64,000 nucleotides of DNA from assembly GCF_963676685.1 (NCBI RefSeq), contig NC_092350.1:45119705-45183704 (forward strand), given 5' to 3'. The DNA comes from Mytilus edulis. Lineage: Eukaryota > Mollusca > Bivalvia > Mytilida > Mytilidae. This document shows positions 56,861 through 64,000 of the stretch, one piece after another. The stretch's first letter is position 1, and each line of letters opens with the position of its first letter. The translations under genes were made by a program, and so were the position numbers. Under the pieces are notes generated by a model, which was given only the letters and a program-made list of their open reading frames with translations, was not told where the DNA came from and made no database searches.

Positions 56861-58420
56861 AACAAAATGGCATATAGACAAAGCACAGAAGCAAGAATGA
56901 AAGAAACGAGTACAAAAAATTACCATAGCACAATGGCACAAAAAGCAACAACTTTAAATATATATAGAAAATATTGATTTTATAAATGCTTAAGAAAGGC
57001 CTTCAATGTCTTTTTCTTCATGGATTTGTCCAACCATAACACTATATATTTTTTTATTTATTATAAATTAATATCTATATAGCATTAGTTACAGGGAGAT
57101 AACTCTTAAGTTTTTTTAATCGTGAAAATTTAAATCCAAATCTATTTAAAGAAATGACATTTGTTTACTGCTACATTTATATTATGTTTCAAATCAATAA
57201 ATTGGTTAATGGGGAAGTACCATTTAAATACGCAACTTTAAAGAATTAAATAACAGGATGGACTAACACATTGAAATAGATTTTAAAAGATATAAAGAGT
57301 GATTATAAGCAAATATGGATAAGAATATGGCAATCAAAAATTGGGACAGCCTAGATAACTGGCAAAAATTTGATATGTTTGGGTTAATGCTTGGAATAAC
57401 ACCTACTGTAAGTTTTGTAAAATAATGTTTTTTTAAATAATAGATGTTTTTAAACTTTATTTTCATTTTTTTCATTTCACCTTCATAATAATATAGTTTA
57501 GCATCTCTGTAAACATGCCTTTAAGCTATTTTATTAATTCTGTTGCCTAAAAGCCTAATTTTCAAAACGTTTGAAAATTTTTTATCTTATAAAAACGGTC
57601 TTGTCTGGCTAGTGATTGTATACAGTAGTAACTACTTAGACCACTCGGCCACCGAGGCTCCTAGTGAGAAAGAATATGAAAAACAATGGATATTATATCA
57701 ATTGTATATTTATTGTATATAATGTAATGTGTGATATGTTTATTAACATTTGCATCAACAATCAAAAACTTAATATGCACTTTAAGCTGAACCTTTTGGT
57801 TAATAAATACCCACATCTTCTTTTATTCATATATACTAAAAAAATATGGGTTAATCGGGTTAAAATTAATAGACTAGCCCGTCAGGTTGGGATTCCAATG
57901 TTAAAGGTTGGTTGTATGTAAATATTCAATTTAAAAGTGTACCATTCTTTGAGAAATAAATTGAACCAGTAAAAAAACTTACTTCATCCTCGTTTAACTC
58001 TTCTTTACAGACCCGAGGGCATAACATAACTTTTGTGACATTCTTTTCCAAAATGAAAATAAAAAAAAGTTTTTATAAAACAATTTTTATTGGTATTTTT
58101 CATATGAAATATTGTCACATGGTTAGGATTCATGACCATTTTATATTCTCTGGGGTATTTTTTATGCATCATATCTGATCATTCAACCTTAAATGATTTT
58201 TCTGTCATGGTTTTTTACTGTTAGTCTGAAATTGCATGGTAGTTGATATATTCATTGCACATGTACAAGTTTAAACTGTTCAAGTGGTCTCAAACTTTTT
58301 GGAGTCCATTGGATTCCATTAGACTTCATTACTTGTTGATTTATTCCAAAATGGTATATAAGTTTAGAAAAATAGTAATCTGCTGTCATCTGTTATTAAG
58401 ATATGAAAGGATTTTTTCAG
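56861..58420. other. Spacer upstream of SIRT5 copy 2
   Basis: No clear gene. It contains a SINE head at 57600-57665 and one open segment with a strong splice donor (57315-57407), reported as a finding. The 5' exon of SIRT5 copy 2 should lie here or upstream. Confidence 0.45.
57600..57665 (-). repeat. tRNA-derived SINE head
   Basis: The minus strand has 'ggtggccgagtggtctaagt', a good box A in a tRNA-Leu/Ser-like context, then 'actactgtat'. It parallels the SINE at 43788. The body is missing. Confidence 0.6.
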
Positions 58421-61400
58421 GCCACTTCTCCTCCAAGTACCAGTATTTCTAAGTTCAGAGAGGACTTTGCCAAGGCCAAACACATAGTGATTGTAACAGG
58501 AGCAGGAGTGAGTGCAGAGAGTGGTGTTCCTACATTTAGGGGGCCTGGTGGTTATTGGAGGAATAAGAAAGTACAGGTATCTTCATCTACACAAGATAGT
58601 ATAGGGACTATTAGGTTTTTGAGAGGGGGATTGGAGGGTTTTCGTATGTAAATTTGGTATCTTATTAATTTCATGTCTGGTGTAAAATTATTCATTTTAG
58701 TTATTAACAGGTTTGAATGTCCATTTATCCAATGGTAATAATAAACTGGCTTTTTTTTTGTTCAGGATTTGGGTGGATTTTTTCAAATGGTGGAGACTTA
58801 TTGTTTCTATCTACCGCCTGTCTGAAAGTTTTAGGATGAAAGCGTAAATTAAGTATAAAAAAATCAGGAGAAAAAAAGTCCAGTATCCCTTGCTTGGTTA
58901 GTATGAAACTTGTACATATGAAAGATATAAGGCCCCATTCAGACCCTCATACTTGTATTTTAATTTTCTCTTGAATTTGTATGCCCCAATTATGGGCATT
59001 ATGTTTTCTGGTCTGTGTATCTGTTAGATTGTTTGTCCGTTCGTCCGTCTGTTCGTCCTGCTTCAGGTTAAAAGTTTTTGGTTGAGGTAGTTTTTGATGA
59101 AGTTGAAGTCCAATCAACTTGAAACTTAGTAAACATGTTCCCTATGATATGATCTTTCTAATTTTAATGCCAAATTAGGGATTTTATCCCATTTTTACGG
59201 TTCACTGAACATAGAAAATGATAGTGCAAATGGGGCATCCGTGTACTGGGGACACATTCTTGTTTTGTATACATTATTTTTCTGTTTCAACTTTTTTACT
59301 GACCATTTAAGTATAATCTGTTACAGGAATTAGCTACAGTTGAGCATTTTGAGAAGAACCCATCTCTAACTTGGCAGTTTTACCATCATAGAAGGGAAGG
59401 CATGGTCACTAAACTTCCAAACAAGGTTTGTAACAATATACCTGTTTTCTGCTCTATTTGTTGGGGTTGTTGTCTCTTTGACACATTCCCAATTTCCATT
59501 CTCAATTTTATAGTTTTATTCCAATCTAATTAAAATATTGATCTCTGATTACGTTATACTACATTGTAGTATAACGTAATCAGAGATCAATATTTTAATT
59601 AGATTGAGTTTTATTCCATCTTTAAGTATTTAGTTTTTTAAATAATCTGGGTTTCAGTCAATTAAATTAACTCAAGTCTTATGTTACTATTAGTTAAAAT
59701 GATACTTAACTTTTAGGTTGGTGGTATGATCAAGGTTAAAAAAAATTATAATGCATCTTTATTTTTACCTTACAGACATGACATGACAAGAGAGATCAAG
59801 TGTATTTTTGCGCCTAATTTTAGTTTCTTGTGTATTGGTATGAAGTCCTTTATCACTGAACTAGTATACATATTTGTTTAATTGCCAGCTAAGAGACTAC
59901 TCCAGGTGCGGGAGTTTCTGTTGTTGGCCTTCGGCTGTTGTCTGCTCAATGGTCGGGTTGTTGTCTCTTTGACACATAGTACCCCATTTCCATTCTCAAT
60001 TTTATTCCCTCATAAATGTAGATCTTCTATGAAATTTACAAATTTGAGAAAATAATGTTGTTCAATGTACAATTTTCCATTTACCGTACATGAAGAAAAT
60101 TATATTTTTTATCATATTTTTGAAACTGTTAACTACATAGAATACTTTATTTGATTGAATCAATTTCTTTCAATTTTGTCAATAACTCAGAACGTGTAAC
60201 TTTTGTCAAAGAATATTTAATTAATATACCTGTACCTATTTTGTTTTGTAGCAAGAAAACAAGTCCATTGACCCTCATTTTCCTTTTATTTTCAAATAGG
60301 CAAAAACTGAAATTTTTTGGTAAAATTTGTTTTTTATAAGCAATTAAGATTTTTCCTATATATATTTCAATTTTTGACATCTAGTAACAGATTCAGGCTC
60401 ATAAGTTCTTCTTGTTATGATTATTTTGATGCTTATCAGACTTATCTCACTAGAAAACTTATTTTTTTATCAGCTACAATATTTAAAAAGTTTCATCATA
60501 ACCAAAACAAGTCTAATTTACTTTATTATTAATTATTATTGTAATATTGCCACATACCTTTTGAAGTATGGGAAAAGTGGTCAACACAGATCAATTTGAG
60601 GTTCCACATGATGGAGAAAAGCTCATGGATTTATTACCGAGAATATACACTATTACTTAAAAATTAACCTTTTTTAAAAGCTTTTTTAAAGGTTTAAAAT
60701 ACTAGATATGCATCTACTCAATAAAGTTTTGGTTATCTCCCCTTAAATCAGCTGTTAAAATTATTCCATAGTATTCAATTCAAATGTATTTTAAACAGAA
60801 ATTGTATTAAGACGGCTAGAAAAAAAAGTAAATCGTATTAGCTGTATCCATCCAATACTATTACAAATGGTATAATTGAGAATTTTGTTTGTTCTTTAAA
60901 TACAGAATACCATGGAACTGTCTATTGAGACATAAAACAGTCTAACAATTTTACCTATCCTCAACTGATGTAAACTTAAATATAGATGATTTTTCAGTAA
61001 ACTTGTCTACCTATGTGGTGGAATCATAATATACAAAATCCCTAACTATAACTACATAGAAAGCCTGAAATTTATGAAAAGTACCATTATATGGAAAGTA
61101 CTGGTAAAAAAGTCTGTTATTCTTAAGATGTAGGATTTTGAACACTCCAACTCAAGGAATCAACTATTTATTGTACAAATCAGAACAGGTACTGTAAATT
61201 CAGAAATTATTGTGTGCATTTATTATCGCCATTTTAGACTTAAATGCGATTTTAATTTTTGGGATATTCACAAAATTTATGTTTGATTCATCTAATGAAT
61301 TTCAAAATGCAAGTTTTAATTATTGTGATGATAGCCCTGTCCCATTTTTGTAAAAACATCGTGATAATTTCTGAATTTACAGTACACCAATATATTTTTG

Positions 61401-64000
61401 ATTTTATACAAATACAGTCCCTTGTCTTAGCCTGATTCCATGTTGTGCAATGTAGGTATTTCTTTTGCATAACAGTTAATTTTTTGGGTTCTCTTTGTGG
61501 TCTGTGTACTTGTATGTCAATTTTGATAAAATCAGAATAATTGATTAGAAATTGATTGATATTAACAAACAAATTATAGTTCCAAGTGAATATAGAAAAA
61601 TTTAAGTTCCAAGAAATGCCCAGCTAATGCTAATTTTTGACAATGAAAGAAAAACAATTAGAAGGAAGTGTGTAAAGTATAAAATCAAGTGTGATGAACT
61701 TTACCCTATATAATATGAGAAGATGATAAAAGAAAACATTGAATTTGGTATTAAATAATGACTCCTTTGCCATGAAACCTTGTACCTTAAGGAGGCTCTT
61801 GGGTATAAATCATTTTTTTTTAATTTAAAATAGGATTTCCCTAGATTTTTTTGTAAATGAACTTTATCATAAACTTAATAGAAAATTAAATAAAAGAATG
61901 GGGTCACCATTCATTTAAGCTGACAATCTGTCTCCAAAAGAAGCATACATTTTTGTTAATGTCCTTTTTTTCTGTTGAACTAATAGGAGAAATAGAGGTA
62001 ATATCGAAATAAAAAAGGAACTAAATTACAGAATTTCAAAGCAAAAGTTATGAAACATGGTCCCCCCACAGAGCAATGTCTCTTCTAAATTTATACTGCA
62101 GCTAGATCACTTCATATTGTTTGTATGAGGGCCTCCATTTTATTTTAAAAAATTCTGTTGCTTTAATAGGAAATCACTGAAGCATGACAGGAGAAAATCC
62201 CCCCTTGTTTTCTGCCACTGCATACTACCAAATATAGTAGAAAAGTGATATTTTGTGAATTGTCAATTTTAACACATCTTGGATACAAAATTCAGAAAAT
62301 TATTTCTTTCACTGTGTGCACTGAATTATCAAAATTTTAAATTTATTGTATTTGTATCATTATTATATCAATAGGCTCATATTGCAATAGCTGAATGTGA
62401 AAAGAGGCTGAAATCACAAGGAAGAAGAGTCGTAGTAATCACACAGAATATAGACGAACTTCACAAAAGAGCAGGGTCAGAAAATATTCTGGAGATGCAT
62501 GGTAAAACATAAAAAATTGGTATTTTAGAAATGGTGATTTAGGGTCATGTATTGACTGCCAGGCCAATATATTAATTTTCTTGTACACTTTGATAACTAG
62601 CTATTTTTATAATTTTAAAAATAACAATACAGTGTCTGTTTTATATACCTCAACTTTATAATTATACTACATGTATAAATTGTCATACATATATATGAAA
62701 TATGTCATGAAATTAAGAACTTGAATGGAAATGGGGAATATGTCAAAGAGACAACAACCCGACCAAAAGCAGAAGACAGCCAAAGTCACCAACACAGCTA
62801 GAAAATCCCACCAATGGAGGCAGTATTCAGCTGGCCCCTTAACAAAATGTGTACTAGTTCAATAAAATTGGATGTCAAAACATTAAAATGAACTAAAATT
62901 TAAAATACATACAAAGGCAATAAGGCCTGGGACAGACACACCAACATGGGGTTAAACAGGTTTTGTGAGATCTCAACCCTACCCTATTCCTCTAGCCAAT
63001 GTAGAATAAACAAACACACAGCAATATGCACAGTTAAACTCAGTTTCAAAGAAGTCATACATGTCATACATGTATATAATGACTAATAGGGTAGTGCAGG
63101 AGAGGGCCACATTCTCTCTATTGAAAAAAAAAATACTGTAGTAACTTAAAAGAGGTTCCTCAATGAGTTATTGCATGACAAAACTTTTACAGATAACCAG
63201 CATATATTTTATTTTAAAGAGGCAACTTGTTTTTATCTTTTACTCCATTTTACAGATTTCTGACATAATTTGATATTTTTCAGGTAGTTTATTTAAGATA
63301 AGGTGTACCAAATGTCAGGATGTAACAGCAAACACAGACAGTCCAATATGTCCTGCATTGGCTGGCAAAGGGTATGTTGATAATATTGATTGCACAGTAA
63401 TATCAATACTCAAGAAACAAATAATCTGACCAAAAGGCTAAAATACAAATTATCTGACCAAAAGGCTAAAATAAAAATTATCTGACCAAAAGGCTAAAAT
63501 ACAAATTATCTGACCAAAAGGCTAAAATAAAAAAAGAATTATGATAATTCTCAGCATATATAATCAATCACTAACAAATTCATTTCTGATATTAGTTTGT
63601 CTAAAAAGTTGGTGTACTCTATTTTAAAGATAAAAGTATGTTTAAAACAAATAAAAAGAATTAAAAGCAGATTTTTACATTGTTTCTCTTAAATAGAGCA
63701 CCAGATTTTGAAGCAGATGAAGACAATATACCACTAGATGAATTACCCAGGTTAGCTGATTTTATGTTCATTTTAAGGTGTTGGAGAGGTAATTTTTTAA
63801 CCTTCATGACAATGTGACAGTCGTCACACAAGAAAGCACCATCCTGCTATAATTATTGTTCTATGATATATAGTCTTTGGTTGAGAGTGGAGAGTGGTCT
63901 CATTGGTACATATACTTATCTTTATATCATCCATCAGAATAGTATCACATACAAGTTATGAATTTTTGACTTTTGTATAATATATTTCAGGGACATGAGA
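58421..64000 (+). CDS. SIRT5: Sirtuin 5, copy 2, partial (continues beyond the window)
   Basis: Exons 58421-58576, 59327-59425, 62375-62501, 63284-63371, 63697-63750 and the first ten bases of the next from 63991. Lengths and phases equal those of copy 1 exon for exon, so the two arose by duplication. Visible are [16 protein letters not shown] (the acyl-pocket Tyr and Arg kept, the Tyr between them now His), TQNIDELH, the catalytic His in EMHGSLF and the first zinc pair CTKC. The N-terminus differs ([12 protein letters not shown], without Met), so an upstream coding exon is needed. At the last junction the residue aligned with a zinc-binding Cys reads Asp. If expressed it should be a deacylase-like protein; activity is uncertain until the rest of the gene is seen. 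Confidence 0.93.
59040..59270 (-). repeat. Repeat family D, single diverged copy
   Basis: The inverse complement matches the 276-bp unit at 32141: 'caagttgattggactt', 'agaaagatcatatcatag' and 'tgccccat'. It lies in SIRT5-2 intron 1. Confidence 0.7.
59522..59606. repeat. Perfect 41-bp palindrome with 3-base spacer
   Basis: Arm 59522-59562 (caatctaattaaaatattga...) is the exact complement of 59566-59606, with 'att' between. The block 'agttttattcc' occurs directly before and after it. It lies in SIRT5-2 intron 2. Confidence 0.95.
59813..60004 (+). repeat. Dispersed repeat, family A
   Basis: It matches 42264-42480 over its length. A partial copy of the right half is at 59460-59511, just before the palindrome. 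Confidence 0.75.
60005..61189. other. Intronic stretch of SIRT5-2, nothing recognised
   Basis: AT-rich intron 2 sequence with short chance ORFs only. Confidence 0.5.
61192..61382. mobile_element. MITE with TA duplication in SIRT5-2 intron 2
   Basis: Inverted ends ctgtaaattcagaaattat and their complement, with TA at 61190-61191 and 61383-61384. It is 191 bp. One end of a relative is at 43069-43090. Confidence 0.75.
62724..62880 (-). repeat. Dispersed repeat, family A, inverted copy
   Basis: It reads 'gaatggaaatggggaat', 'gtcaaagagacaacaacccg' and 'cagctggcccctta', the complement of the family A blocks at 42264-42480. Confidence 0.7.
63425..63533 (+). repeat. 28-bp minisatellite, four units
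   Basis: Units start at 63425, 63453, 63481 and 63509 with 'tctgaccaaaaggctaaaat'. The units alternate 'acaaatta' and 'aaaaatta', so a 56-bp dimer was probably duplicated. It lies in SIRT5-2 intron 4. Confidence 0.95.

Noticed and set aside
55515-56951. Paired minus-strand ORFs of about 100 codons with similar peptides
   Set aside because: Their similarity comes from the underlying tandem DNA repeat; frames are shifted between the two and no known domain is present.

Overview
The window is animal nuclear DNA, most likely from a bivalve of the marine mussel (Mytilus) type. It is AT-rich, has GT-AG introns packed with transposons, and carries a RING-less TRIM/B-box gene of the kind expanded in bivalves. 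It also has Ty3/gypsy-type elements and dispersed repeats that look like those of mussel genomes. The taxon is an inference; no search was run.

Layout. 1-4140: no gene, two dispersed repeat fragments. 4141-8968: a young LTR retrotransposon with near-identical LTRs and one intact 919-residue ORF (Gag, protease, stub of reverse transcriptase fused to an integrase tail). Most of Pol is missing in frame, so it looks non-autonomous. 9846-11534 (-): B-box/coiled-coil/beta-propeller gene with a single coding exon. 11740-20700: repeats and small DNA transposons, several with readable target-site duplications (TSDs). 20778-24438: a CAGTC-ended transposon next to a decayed, truncated gypsy gag-pol. 24439-26700: no gene, low-copy-looking repeats.

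26724-35717 (-): complete six-exon gene for ribosomal protein S13 (151 aa), whose introns hold at least five transposons. 36136-42893: transposon-rich gap, including a head-to-tail dimer of a 655-bp terminal-inverted-repeat element. 43591-53071 (+): eight coding exons of a sirtuin-5 gene (278 residues recovered, 5' exon not found). 58421-64000 (+): the first six matching exons of a second, diverged sirtuin-5 copy that runs off the window. All exon lengths and intron phases that can be compared are the same in the two copies, so this is a tandem duplication.

The three recognised host genes have unrelated jobs: an adaptor or ubiquitin-type protein, translation, and NAD-dependent lysine deacylation. 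S13 and the first SIRT5 gene are divergently transcribed, but with over 7 kb between their known coding exons. I found no multi-gene system. The best leads are the Gag-protease-integrase-tail retroelement, the unequal divergence of the SIRT5 copies (one exon 92% identical beside one near 65%), a possible lost zinc ligand in copy 2, and a group of CAG...CTG elements that all leave 5-bp duplications.
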